DNA of 64,000 nt from a virus. Both the position numbers and the translations under genes were made by a program. The notes under the pieces are model-generated. The model worked only from the letters and a program-made list of their open reading frames with translations, was not told where the DNA came from and did not search any database. This document shows positions 17,177 through 25,706 of this stretch, piece after piece. The stretch is from the IMG/VR virus record IMGVR_UViG_3300024239_000016, positions 1 to 64,000 of that record, one strand, 5' to 3'. How positions within the stretch are numbered: position 1 is the stretch's first letter; each line of letters opens with the position of its first letter.

Positions 17177-18619
17177 ATGATGCTAAGACCGAGTTTCGAA
17201 GAAGCTCCTGAAATCAAACCTCTGGTAAACGTAGGTGCTGGACTCGATGTACCTTATGGATATTACCTAAGAGGAGTCCATGGTGAGAACGTTCTAAATG
17301 GCGGTGCTTCGTTCGGCGTAGGTGTCGTCGGTAAGGAGAACATGTTCAAGTCGACTTTCATGGAGTATCTCTTCCTGACCGTTTGCGCACGACTTGGCGT
17401 TTTGTCAATGGATATCTACGATACCGAACTGAACGTTCATCGCCCAGGTATTCGTCGGCTGTATTCCGCTATTCGCGAATTTCGCGGCGAAGATTTGTTC
17501 GAAACCAAACGCCTCCGGGTTACAGATGGTACTCGTTACTTTGGTAACAAGTGGTACGAGGTGTTGAAAGAATACCTCAAAGACAAGATCAAGTATTTCA
17601 AGAATGGAACAAAAGGCGCTTATGTTGAGCTGCCATTCCTCGATGGTACGACCGGTAAGCCATATCGGATTCCTGTTCCATCGGCTAGCGCAATGGATTC
17701 GTTTTCTGAGTTCAAGACAGAAGATATCGTCGGAATTCAGGAAGCCAACGAAATCGGTGACTCGAAACGCCAGACGATCCATATGCGCCAGGGCCTCGCT
17801 AAAGTGGCGCTGATTACCGAAATTCCGTTCTATCTGAATTCGGCTTGCCACTGGCTTTTCATGACAGCCCAGCTCGGCAAAGAGATGATGCAAGATCCAT
17901 ATGCGTCGCCAACAGCCAATGTCAGGCTGCAGCATCTGAGGAATAACGACAAGATCATGGGCGCAACTCGGAAGTTCAACTATCTGACTACCGATTGCTA
18001 CCACATGATCCATGCTAGTGTCTTCCGCAACGATCGTACAAAAGGCGCTCAATATCCTCGTGTTCCTGGCGAAGAAGTGCCAATGGATCCGGACCTGAAC
18101 ATCGTTCAGATTCAAAACCTCCGAGGTAAAGCTGGCATGTCCGGCTATGTGCAAGAAATTGTTGTTTCCCAAAAAGACGGCATCTTGCCGAGCCTATCCG
18201 AGTTTAACTATTTGAAGAAAAATAAATTCGGTTTTGAGGGCAATGATCAGAACTATGCACTTGAGTGTTTGCCGGACTGCTCTTTGTCAAGAACTACAAT
18301 TCGCTCAAAGATAGATACCGATGCGCGTTTGCGCCGTGCTCTCACACTGAGCTGTGAGTTGCTACAGCACGATATGCTCGACAATCTCCGACTCACTGCC
18401 GAAGTTGTGACCCCCGCACAACTGATGCACGACCTGGTTAAGCTCGGTTACAACTGGGAGCAGTTGATGGATACTCGCAGCTGGTGGGCACCTATTGGCG
18501 TGCATGACGAAACCGCGTTTCTCAGTACTCTGGATATGCTGAAGATGCGTACTGGCGAATACATTCCTTACTGGCTACCTGATTCGGAGAAATCCAAAAT
18601 CAAAGCCAATTTCAAATAA
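17177..18619 (+). CDS. RecA/UvsX-like ATPase (480 aa)
   Basis: The start at 17177 follows GAGG by 9 nt. A P-loop occurs at GVVGKENMFKST (around residues 50-61). It lacks the usual GK[ST] but has the FKS form found in T4 UvsX (SKSFKS). A Walker B-like AMDSFSEF (around 176) and a downstream FMTAQLGKEM (around 230) fit the RecA core. The likely role is strand exchange in recombination-dependent replication, alongside the Rad50-like protein at 1308. At 480 residues it is longer than UvsX (about 390). The next gene begins 12 nt later. It could instead be a DnaB-like or other RecA-fold ATPase. Confidence 0.65.
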   Translation: MMLRPSFEEAPEIKPLVNVGAGLDVPYGYYLRGVHGENVLNGGASFGVGVVGKENMFKSTFMEYLFLTVCARLGVLSMDIYDTELNVHRPGIRRLYSAIREFRGEDLFETKRLRVTDGTRYFGNKWYEVLKEYLKDKIKYFKNGTKGAYVELPFLDGTTGKPYRIPVPSASAMDSFSEFKTEDIVGIQEANEIGDSKRQTIHMRQGLAKVALITEIPFYLNSACHWLFMTAQLGKEMMQDPYASPTANVRLQHLRNNDKIMGATRKFNYLTTDCYHMIHASVFRNDRTKGAQYPRVPGEEVPMDPDLNIVQIQNLRGKAGMSGYVQEIVVSQKDGILPSLSEFNYLKKNKFGFEGNDQNYALECLPDCSLSRTTIRSKIDTDARLRRALTLSCELLQHDMLDNLRLTAEVVTPAQLMHDLVKLGYNWEQLMDTRSWWAPIGVHDETAFLSTLDMLKMRTGEYIPYWLPDSEKSKIKANFK

Positions 18620-18631
18620 GAGAGAATCACC

Positions 18632-19324
18632 ATGAACGAAAACATTCTTGGAAAAGCAGACTCAGCAGAGCTCCAAGTGGCTGAGGAAGGCATCACAGCC
18701 CCCGGGGTTTACATCGAAGAAAAAGAGACCAACATCATCGCTCCGCCGCCGATCTATGAAGTTGGCCAATTGGAGTTTGGAACAAGCCCAGAGATCTACC
18801 TGGTAATGAAGGTTCTGAATCGCGAAACAGGTGAGGTCAGCACTCAGGAAGTGACCAACGAAGAATACCTCATGCTCCGTGCTCGTGAATTCGATCCCGA
18901 ACACAACATGCCCGCGTTGTTGGGATCACTCATTCGAGTAGTCCTCAGCGATGGGGCGCTCCAGAACATCCCGCAGACCATCCAGGTAATCGTCGACCGC
19001 GTTCACTCTGCCGTCTTCAATCCAGCAACCACAGTGCCGATCCAGATCAATCTCATCAACCGCACTCTCCGCGCATTTCTTGGCGGCATGCCGTTTGAAA
19101 CGATGGCCGCTCGCATCACGCTGCAGGATGTGATTATCGAACCTGGTCAATGGGCACTCATCTTCCGGAAATTCATTGTGCCATGTCTCATTCAGTACGA
19201 GAATTACCTGAATACGCCGCTGGAGCGCCAGACGGATGTAGATCAGGCAGCAAGTGCGGAGTCCGTCTCTACAATCGAGTGCGAAAATATTTCGCCAGCC
19301 GAGGACACGCCGCAAGAATCCTAA
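18632..19324 (+). CDS. Hypothetical protein (230 aa)
   Basis: GAGAG lies about 10 nt before the ATG. Acidic at both ends, with a central mixed region (residues about 90-190) and a disordered Ser/Glu-rich C-terminus. No motif recognised. It lies between the UvsX-like gene and a SLOG-like gene, so a replication, recombination or transcription role is possible but unproven. Confidence 0.7.
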   Translation: MNENILGKADSAELQVAEEGITAPGVYIEEKETNIIAPPPIYEVGQLEFGTSPEIYLVMKVLNRETGEVSTQEVTNEEYLMLRAREFDPEHNMPALLGSLIRVVLSDGALQNIPQTIQVIVDRVHSAVFNPATTVPIQINLINRTLRAFLGGMPFETMAARITLQDVIIEPGQWALIFRKFIVPCLIQYENYLNTPLERQTDVDQAASAESVSTIECENISPAEDTPQES

Positions 19325-20169
19325 CCAAGCGGCGTCCCACTCAACTGCAAATTGATACCGACATTGTGGACTACAGTTATTTCGATAACGAGATCTGCAT
19401 TGTCGGGTCCCCTTCTTTTAATGATTTCGATATGTTTAGTGAGATCATTAATAAAAACATAGGTGGTCTTAGCATTCAGAAAACCATCTTTGTGATAGCA
19501 AATACCGATTTTGGTACGTCCGGACTGATGAAGCTCTGGTGTCAGCAACATGACGGCAGGTATAGGGTGGTCGATCCAATGGTGTTTGACGGTAAGCTGA
19601 ATGTTTATCGCCCATCACTACTTCCATTCAAGAGCCAGTCGTCCGGACTTATTTTTCTCGGCGAAGATAAATACTCAAAAGAATACAGAGTTAGCGTCAG
19701 AGATAAGAAAAAGAATTTCTCTCTGCAGATGATCGATCTAGGCAACATAGCCCCAGCGACGAAAACAGAAATAGCGATAATCGATCCGTACCAGATTAAA
19801 GAGTTTATTGCCAAGCAATACGCCATTGTCCATATTGGATTACAACGATATACTTTAGGTAAAGCTCGAACCAATATTCCATTCATCCCTGATTTCCGAT
19901 GGTTGGATGATATATCGGACGATAGAATGGATGTTCAGATTTTCAAAGATCAGTATCGCAACAGAATGCGATCTATGCAGGACCTCTTTCCAAATCACTG
20001 GAGATTGACTTTAGAAAGACCAAGGCTAGCTATTTGTAATTATCGTGATGTGTACGATTATGATTACAGTATGGACTTTGTTCAAGAGTTAGCTATCTTT
20101 CTTGAGAGGCATTGGATGGATGCAAATATCACCAATGCTCAAAATCAAGGAGTACATAATGGCTGGTAA
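19279..20169 (+). CDS. SLOG/DUF2493-like protein (about 296 aa)
   Basis: The open frame begins far inside the previous gene; the start is uncertain and I place it at the GTG at 19279, with no clear ribosome site. The first recognisable segment, EICIVGSPSFNDFDMF followed by KTIFVIANTDFGTSGL, resembles the first two strands of nucleotide-binding SLOG proteins (IVGSRSFND, then a GG-A-GAD turn), but the glycine-rich second motif is altered. The C-terminal 170 residues are not recognised. Known SLOG members bind or cleave nucleotides. The 3' end overlaps the next start by 11 nt. Confidence 0.55.
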   Translation: MRKYFASRGHAARILTKRRPTQLQIDTDIVDYSYFDNEICIVGSPSFNDFDMFSEIINKNIGGLSIQKTIFVIANTDFGTSGLMKLWCQQHDGRYRVVDPMVFDGKLNVYRPSLLPFKSQSSGLIFLGEDKYSKEYRVSVRDKKKNFSLQMIDLGNIAPATKTEIAIIDPYQIKEFIAKQYAIVHIGLQRYTLGKARTNIPFIPDFRWLDDISDDRMDVQIFKDQYRNRMRSMQDLFPNHWRLTLERPRLAICNYRDVYDYDYSMDFVQELAIFLERHWMDANITNAQNQGVHNGW

Positions 20170-20836
20170 TCGTAAAAAAGCCCAGGCTGTGTTGTTAGGT
20201 ATGTTTGAGAAGTTAGACGCCGATGGTTTTGACTATGAGCGTCTAAAGGCTACCGTTACGAAAATGTCGGATAAAGAGTTCGATGCATTTATGGTAGCTT
20301 TAGAAAACCAAACCGTTGAACTCAGCATCACTGTACCAATTGGCGACAGTAAGAAGTTTGATATGGATCATATCTTCGCTTGTGCTGATCAGTTTGGACA
20401 TGAATTCTTCGAACACGTATGGATTGACCGTAAAGATGGCTCGCCGCCTTTCAAATCAAACCACCCATATCTGATCATCGATGGTCCTGTTCGCAGACAG
20501 GCGCAGCACTTCTCTAAGAAGGCATCTGTGCCAGTAGATAACTCCACAATCGATCATTTGACCGGACAGGTAACCGGCCCAAGTAAGGGTACCACTGTTT
20601 CAGGCCCAGAAGGCAACGTAGCTGTGGCCCTTGGCATGGTTGAATCGCTCACTGAGTTTTACAAAATCCGCGGTGGCGATAACAAAGCGCTCAACGCCAT
20701 GAATCGCGAAATCGCTCAGCGTGGCGGCGCATCGATGGATGAAATTCTCAAACTCGGTACCAAAGTAAAATCAACTCAAGCGGTGCAAACAATCCTCACA
20801 GGCATGCACCTTAAATCAACCTTAATGGATCCCTGA
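20159..20836 (+). CDS. RNA polymerase beta-subunit C-terminal part (225 aa)
   Basis: The ATG at 20159 follows AAGGAG by 5 nt; the upstream in-frame ATG at 20102 is inside the previous gene. The central segment IDHLTGQVTGPSKGTTVSGPE has the glycine-rich pattern seen at the C-terminal end of bacterial beta ([20 protein letters not shown] region), followed by a helical tail. phiKZ-like phages split beta into a long N-part and a short C-part (phiKZ gp149) encoded near RNase H and UvsX-like genes, as here. It should join the 34107 and 35742 products in the virion RNA polymerase. The call rests on motif pattern plus gene order. Confidence 0.65.
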   Translation: MAGNRKKAQAVLLGMFEKLDADGFDYERLKATVTKMSDKEFDAFMVALENQTVELSITVPIGDSKKFDMDHIFACADQFGHEFFEHVWIDRKDGSPPFKSNHPYLIIDGPVRRQAQHFSKKASVPVDNSTIDHLTGQVTGPSKGTTVSGPEGNVAVALGMVESLTEFYKIRGGDNKALNAMNREIAQRGGASMDEILKLGTKVKSTQAVQTILTGMHLKSTLMDP

Positions 20837-20837
20837 G

Positions 20838-21626
20838 ATGAAAGACGAGTCGCTAGTCAAACGAGTTTTGATAGCTCTCGATTGTTTGTTCGATACCCGC
20901 CTTGCTTGCATAAGTCTGATTTCCGCTGCTCACGCAGCGGAAATTATGACCAAAGGTTATTTCGAACGGCAGTCAGATGAGTTTTGGAGATACTCAGATA
21001 TCGATGAGCAGGCATACCGTGAGCTCTACAAGAACAGAGGAACAAATCCCAAAGTTCTTGAAAACTCAATGATGACCATGTTCGCTGCAATCGCATTACC
21101 ATCGATGGTAAAAGAATTGATAAAGGAAGTTCTGGAGTCCCCATTCTCTTCAGGATTTGAGATTCACATTAACGAGTACCCCCACCTCCTATCGGATGAC
21201 GAACGTTTTCAGATGGCCGAAGTGATTAAAGATTTTGTTGGGGTTGACTTCGAGATCAAGTTTCAGCGGTTGCATCCAAGTCAACTAACCCCCGGCTTTG
21301 TGTCCAATCACTACGCCATGCTGACGATGTACGATTACGAGGAGTTTATTCGAGCCCAAGGTGAGAGTTTGATAAAGTCTCCTCTCACTGAGGTCAAGTT
21401 GTATGGTCCTGCTATTTTTGGACAAAAAGTTCCAAATATGGAAGAGATGCAAGAGATGATGAACGCTCAAGTCGATCCATTCTCAGAGGTGAGGCTCATC
21501 GCCTCACCTATGATTGATTTAGAGCTTTTACCTATTGCAAATTTCTCTGTAATTGACATCAACGCTCATCGCATCAAAGAGAAGAAAACGCACCTCGATG
21601 CCCTGTTTGGTATCTCTAATCCTTGA
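20838..21626 (+). CDS. Hypothetical protein (262 aa)
   Basis: Starts 1 nt after the stop of the RNA polymerase part, so translation is probably coupled. Mostly helical, acidic, with a Met-rich stretch (NMEEMQEMMN, around residue 205). No family recognised. The position after the polymerase part suggests co-expression with it. The end overlaps the convergent gene at 21616 by 11 nt. Confidence 0.75.
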   Translation: MKDESLVKRVLIALDCLFDTRLACISLISAAHAAEIMTKGYFERQSDEFWRYSDIDEQAYRELYKNRGTNPKVLENSMMTMFAAIALPSMVKELIKEVLESPFSSGFEIHINEYPHLLSDDERFQMAEVIKDFVGVDFEIKFQRLHPSQLTPGFVSNHYAMLTMYDYEEFIRAQGESLIKSPLTEVKLYGPAIFGQKVPNMEEMQEMMNAQVDPFSEVRLIASPMIDLELLPIANFSVIDINAHRIKEKKTHLDALFGISNP

Positions 21627-22152
21627 GATTGTCGGTTCTCTTTTTGAAATCCTCGATTGTCTCCTGGACGTAAGTGCCACTTAGCTCACCTTCGACTAAC
21701 TTGGCCTCTACGAGAGTAACGCATTCCATCGGAATCTCCGGCAAAGTCCGTTCAACGGGAATGCCGGCTGTATAGACATCACGAGCAACTGTGTTGAGAA
21801 GATTGGTGATCGATAGAGTGGCTGCAGCTAGTTCGTTAGCTTGATTGACTTCTGCATCCACTCGTTTCTTGTTGATGACCTGGCGATCTAAACCATCCAA
21901 CACATTGGTAAGAAGGTTGCGATCGCTTTTATCTTCAGGAATCTTTCCATTAGCTAAGAGCTTACTGGCGATTCCGATACGCGCATTTTGTGTAAATGCC
22001 AGGATCTCGTCATCTGACATTTGCTGCGGAGTTGTGGTTACAGACTGCACGACTTGATTAGCGGAGCTTTCGCCAGCTAAAATCACTTCGGTTGGCTCGA
22101 GAGCAGGCAGCTCAGCGAGATCGTCATTGTCACTCGATTCCATGATGGTCAT
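21616..22152 (-). CDS. Hypothetical coiled-coil protein (178 aa)
   Basis: ATG preceded by GGGA 6 nt upstream. The N-terminal 50 residues are acidic and disordered; the rest is helical (EVNQANELAAATLSITNLLNTVARDV). Single minus-strand gene between plus-strand operons. Possibly a small virion or assembly protein, by context only. Confidence 0.7.
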   Translation of the reverse strand: MTIMESSDNDDLAELPALEPTEVILAGESSANQVVQSVTTTPQQMSDDEILAFTQNARIGIASKLLANGKIPEDKSDRNLLTNVLDGLDRQVINKKRVDAEVNQANELAAATLSITNLLNTVARDVYTAGIPVERTLPEIPMECVTLVEAKLVEGELSGTYVQETIEDFKKRTDNLKD

Positions 22153-22175
22153 GATTGTCCCATTTCGATTAAATA

Positions 22176-22195
22176 TTTTTTCAATGACATATTAC
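22176..22195 (+). promoter_or_regulatory. Early promoter ahead of 22225
   Basis: TTTTTTCA at 22176-22183, 3 nt, then ACATATTAC at 22187-22195, 29 nt before the gene. The core is partly palindromic with the following ATATATGT, so it could also fire toward the minus-strand gene. Confidence 0.65.
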
Positions 22196-22224
22196 ATATA
22201 TGTCTAGTAGCGAGATCTCCACAT

Positions 22225-22731
22225 GTGAAAAACCAAATTCTGAAATGGAACTGGCTCTTATGGAGGCTGTTTCACAGAGGGCTTTTTTCGGATATTAACA
22301 GCTCCGCTAAAATACCCAATGTGCAGCGTCTTCACAAGATATTGACTCGACTAAATGTAGATTTAATTAAATATCTCTACGAACATGGGGGAAAGACCAA
22401 AACATTCTACAGCTTTCATGCTGATATTCTTCAATTGCGTACGGAAATAAGGAGGCGCATAACTGAAATAAAAACCAGAAGTTCATTTGCGAATGAATCA
22501 ATTTCTGAAGGCACGATCTTCGTCAGAGACTTTTATGTAGATAAGGACAGAAGAGAGTACATTCAGTTTTCTAAACATAGTCTCGGATTGGTGAACGATG
22601 CCTTAGATTTACTCCGAGTCCTTGAAGAAGTAACTGAACCAAATGAAACCTTTCTCGATAACCATGCATCGAGAAGAAGTGCAAAAATGCTCTTGAGCGT
22701 TGAGCGCTTCGTATTAGCAATCTGTCAATAG
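22225..22731 (+). CDS. Hypothetical early protein (168 aa)
   Basis: Opens with GTG at 22225 (KNQILKWNWLLWRLF). The ribosome site is weak (CGAGA), so the start could be later. Basic and helical with no known motif. First gene of the operon that carries the NADAR-like genes. Confidence 0.65.
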   Translation: MKNQILKWNWLLWRLFHRGLFSDINSSAKIPNVQRLHKILTRLNVDLIKYLYEHGGKTKTFYSFHADILQLRTEIRRRITEIKTRSSFANESISEGTIFVRDFYVDKDRREYIQFSKHSLGLVNDALDLLRVLEEVTEPNETFLDNHASRRSAKMLLSVERFVLAICQ

Positions 22732-22743
22732 ACAGGAGACTGT

Positions 22744-23211
22744 ATGAACCCGATTGGGACAAAACAGCCGTTCAATGGGAGACCCAAAAATAGCCATCTA
22801 CCAGAAGATCAGTTGTTGGCTTATATGTGGAACCTCATCCGGCGTAATTTGAAAATAACTGACGCTGAATTTGAGCGTTGTCTGAACGATTATCTTGAAG
22901 ACCCTCGGAATGTACCGGAGCCTGAAAAGCTGAGTAGCACTCGCGCTTGCATCAAACGTCAACTGAGTGAACTGCAGATGACAATGAAAACTTTCACGAA
23001 AGGACTGAAAATCATTAAGGTGGCGGAATTTGACCTGATTATGAATACCAGGCGTTCCGGTCGTACCGACATCCATCATCATGCGCTGCATGTCAACCTT
23101 GAAAAACTAATTCCAAAAACGAACCATGACGACAACACCGCAAACACCGCCGCGCCGCAAGAAGAAACCAACACCAGTGATTCTTCCAGCGGAGCTGATC
23201 CAGCAGAATAA
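22744..23211 (+). CDS. Hypothetical protein (155 aa)
   Basis: AGGAG 5 nt before the ATG. Helical, basic in the first 100 residues, then an Asn/Thr/Ser/Glu-rich tail that overlaps the next gene by 86 nt in another frame. No recognised family. Confidence 0.7.
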   Translation: MNPIGTKQPFNGRPKNSHLPEDQLLAYMWNLIRRNLKITDAEFERCLNDYLEDPRNVPEPEKLSSTRACIKRQLSELQMTMKTFTKGLKIIKVAEFDLIMNTRRSGRTDIHHHALHVNLEKLIPKTNHDDNTANTAAPQEETNTSDSSSGADPAE

Positions 23212-23710
23212 CGATAGTCGTTACAAGCCTGAAATGGATGGCGTCGACCACATCAATGTACATACGTGGTCCAAGACACCTCTCGGTAAGTTGTTAGCTG
23301 CTGAAGCGGATTGTCGTTTCCAGCATCCAGAATTCGGCCCATTCAGATCAATCAATGCTTTCTATTTCTGGGTCACACATGTAAACGTACCCGACGAAAT
23401 CCGAGACGCATACGGCACGAAGATGCAACAGCGCTTCGGTAGGTTCAAGGTTCGTCAGATCGGCAATCTGAACGAGTTAGTGATTGGAGCTCACATTGCA
23501 AAGATTTCTCAAAACGTAGCATTGATTAAAATGCTCAGGGATTGCATCCTGCCGTTCACGTGCTATTACACAAATAAAGCTGGCCTAATAATTGAAGTGC
23601 CGGCCCGTCAGCCACTGTTGCAATTCTTGGAAGAATATCGCGCATATATTCAGCGCGGCTGTAAGCCAAGCGAGTTCAGTTACAAAACTCAGGATACCGA
23701 TCAGTACTGA
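23126..23710 (+). CDS. NADAR-like (YbiA fold) protein, copy 1 (194 aa)
   Basis: After a disordered Pro/Lys-rich N-terminus, residues about 37-75 (DHINVHTWSKTPLGKLL, then FQHPEFGPFRSINAFYFW) follow the opening of NADAR/YbiA-type proteins in T-even-like phages: a short strand, K-x-LG, a strand, then H-x-x-G-x-F-x-S-x-E/N-x-F/W. The later G-x-F-K-V-R and LPFTCYY segments also fit. NADAR proteins remove ADP-ribose from, or hydrolyse, modified nucleotides. A paralogue lies at 24098. No ribosome site is seen before the ATG at 23126; the ATG at 23233 is an alternative. The usual Glu after S is Asn here (SINAFYF), which may affect activity. Confidence 0.6.
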   Translation: MTTTPQTPPRRKKKPTPVILPAELIQQNNDSRYKPEMDGVDHINVHTWSKTPLGKLLAAEADCRFQHPEFGPFRSINAFYFWVTHVNVPDEIRDAYGTKMQQRFGRFKVRQIGNLNELVIGAHIAKISQNVALIKMLRDCILPFTCYYTNKAGLIIEVPARQPLLQFLEEYRAYIQRGCKPSEFSYKTQDTDQY

Positions 23711-23721
23711 TCTGACAAAAA

Positions 23722-23754
23722 CCGGAGGGGGATCCCCTCCGGCTTATCTTTTTT
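23722..23754 (+). terminator. Rho-independent terminator
   Basis: A 9-bp stem CCGGAGGGG/CCCCTCCGG with a 3-nt loop, then CTTATC and a run of T. Confidence 0.85.
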
Positions 23755-23779
23755 ATATAAGAATAATCAAAGGTATAAA

Positions 23780-24094
23780 ATGTTTCCTAAACATATGCCC
23801 GATGAAGTAAAGAAGTTAAGACCAAAACCAGTTGGCTGTAGGGTCAGCTCGTCTATTGGGTACAATGCCAATACTAGCTTTGACTACATTTTGTCAAAGA
23901 CAGACTTTAATGAACGAGTTATTAAACAGAACGGATTCGTTCTGAACGATCTACTATCTAACGGCGTTCGTAAAGAATATAGCTTAACGACGCCTGGGAA
24001 GCAAGAGATCAACATTATCCTGATCGAGGATATCCATATCACGACAGGGGTTCTTAACGCACCAATAAAAAGATTTGTCCAATGGGATAATTAA
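23780..24094 (+). CDS. Hypothetical protein (104 aa)
   Basis: AAAGG 6 nt before the ATG. Small soluble protein between the two NADAR-like genes, ending 3 nt before the second. No motif recognised. Confidence 0.7.
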   Translation: MFPKHMPDEVKKLRPKPVGCRVSSSIGYNANTSFDYILSKTDFNERVIKQNGFVLNDLLSNGVRKEYSLTTPGKQEINIILIEDIHITTGVLNAPIKRFVQWDN

Positions 24095-24097
24095 TCG

Positions 24098-24652
24098 ATG
24101 GATTCAGAAAAGCCAATTCCAATCTTCTCGTTCAAACCAGAAGAGGACGGAATAAGTCACATCAACATCTACTCGAACGGTAAAACACCATTGGGTAGAT
24201 TCCTCACTCACTTCGCCCCAGTTGCAGTTTTGCACCCAAAGCTAGGTAGTTTTTCTACAATGGAAAACTTTTACCATTATGTAAGAACGGGATGTAAGGA
24301 AGAGGCTTTTCGAACAATGTCCCCGTTATTGGTAAAGGTAAAATCAAGGCAGTACTTAGATACGCGCCCAAGTGACTTTGATGACATGATACGCGATATG
24401 AACAGATCCAAGGTCCTGAGTAATCAAAAGGCTTACTTGGCATTCATTCGCTCAATGTTACCATTTGATCATTACTACATGATGACAGACAAAAAGACAG
24501 GTTTAGCTTTCAAGGTTAGGCCAAGAGAAGCTGATAAATTTGTCATCATGTTTGAATGCATGAGAATTGACTTGAGGAAGAATTATGACGACGCCCAGGC
24601 TAGCATTGCCAACCTTTGTAACGGGACCTCTGGACTCACTAAAAGCAATTGA
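24098..24652 (+). CDS. NADAR-like (YbiA fold) protein, copy 2 (184 aa)
   Basis: Residues about 17-60 (DGISHINIYSNGKTPLGRFL, then LHPKLGSFSTMENFYHYV) align with the first copy and with phage NADAR-like proteins. This copy keeps Glu in STMENFYHY, where the family has its conserved S-x-E. The rest (KVKSRQ, MLPFDHYYMM) also matches. Probably the better-conserved paralogue. Known NADAR enzymes act on ADP-ribosylated nucleobases or riboflavin precursors; the substrate here is unknown. Its end overlaps the next gene by 68 nt. Confidence 0.65.
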   Translation: MDSEKPIPIFSFKPEEDGISHINIYSNGKTPLGRFLTHFAPVAVLHPKLGSFSTMENFYHYVRTGCKEEAFRTMSPLLVKVKSRQYLDTRPSDFDDMIRDMNRSKVLSNQKAYLAFIRSMLPFDHYYMMTDKKTGLAFKVRPREADKFVIMFECMRIDLRKNYDDAQASIANLCNGTSGLTKSN

Positions 24653-25661
24653 TATCTACGACGTGGCATCGACTGCTCCGTTAAACGATATTACATCTGT
24701 CCTCGATAAACTCGACTCGAGTATTATTGATGGCATGCTCCCCAAATTCAACACGGGTGCTTTACAGGGCATTTTAAAAGATGCCAATGCAGCAGTCAAT
24801 CAGGCTACGTCTGTAATTGCTGAGGTAGAGGCAAAAGCTAAACAGTTAACTCCTGAGAAGCTTCTCCAACAAGGCAGAGCATTGGTCCCAGACCTAGCGA
24901 GTGCCCTTGATGGCGCTGGATCGAGTATTAAAGCCAGCGTCTTAGATTCGATAAAACAATTCGAAATCTCCCCGGTTATAACGTCCAATTTAGAGAATGT
25001 ATTTGGCTCTACATCGATGGACAAGCTCCTGCAGCAGAGCGGAGTAAAGAGTTTTGTTGATACGGTGAAGAATCTCGCTCTCTCCGGTAATTTGGATTTA
25101 GGTAATAAGAAGCAGACGTCACTTTTACTTAGTGGCGTTATTCATCAAGGTATCAAATCTGGTTTAGGTGGATTTGTTAAGGATATTCTTGAAGCAGTCG
25201 TAGATCCGCAAACTGCGAATCTGATATCCGGATTAGTGCTTACATCAGTTACAAGAGCCGGCTGGCTCAGTGATCTTTTCAGTATCAGTGAAAAAACATC
25301 GTATGGTTACGTCAGAGCTATTGCCCCTACAACAATTCCTAACTTTGTAAGAAGCTACCGTGCTTATTACGACACATATGGAAACAGAAACCTAGAGCAA
25401 GAACTGATTACCATCGAGACGACCTTCAACCGAATTGATCCATACTGGCATAGCCAGCGCCTCAATAATGGTCAGTTGATTCAGTCTTTCGAGCAACTGA
25501 TGGGAGCTAGTCGAGAATTTTTGGATGTGGCGAAATACGCTTCACACAGATATCCGGCTATACCGGTGCGTAGAAATCTAGCACATCTTGCCAATGTACA
25601 GCAATTGTCAGTTTCGTCAACTCTCACAAAAGAATTCCCAACTTTAGTATTTAAACGATAG
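24585..25661 (+). CDS. Putative virion structural protein (358 aa)
   Basis: Start supported by GAGGAAG 4 nt upstream, inside the previous gene. The N-terminal 220 residues are Ala/Ser/Leu-rich and helical with long amphipathic stretches. The C-terminal 140 residues hold aromatic-rich segments (RSYRAYYDTYGNRNLEQE). No enzyme motif. The structural assignment is inferred from style and location beside the large virion genes at 25705-34079. Confidence 0.6.
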   Translation: MTTPRLALPTFVTGPLDSLKAIDIYDVASTAPLNDITSVLDKLDSSIIDGMLPKFNTGALQGILKDANAAVNQATSVIAEVEAKAKQLTPEKLLQQGRALVPDLASALDGAGSSIKASVLDSIKQFEISPVITSNLENVFGSTSMDKLLQQSGVKSFVDTVKNLALSGNLDLGNKKQTSLLLSGVIHQGIKSGLGGFVKDILEAVVDPQTANLISGLVLTSVTRAGWLSDLFSISEKTSYGYVRAIAPTTIPNFVRSYRAYYDTYGNRNLEQELITIETTFNRIDPYWHSQRLNNGQLIQSFEQLMGASREFLDVAKYASHRYPAIPVRRNLAHLANVQQLSVSSTLTKEFPTLVFKR

Positions 25662-25663
25662 AC

Positions 25664-25706
25664 ATACACCACGCCCCAGATGGGGCGTGGTGTATATTTT
25701 TTTTTT
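25664..25706. terminator. Terminator between convergent operons
   Basis: A 14-bp stem ATACACCACGCCCC with an AGAT loop and about ten T after it on the plus strand. It ends the 22225-25661 operon and abuts the minus-strand gene end. Confidence 0.9.

Noticed and set aside
19150-19278. Start of the SLOG-like gene at 19150
   Set aside because: It would overlap the preceding gene by 175 nt in another frame with no ribosome site.
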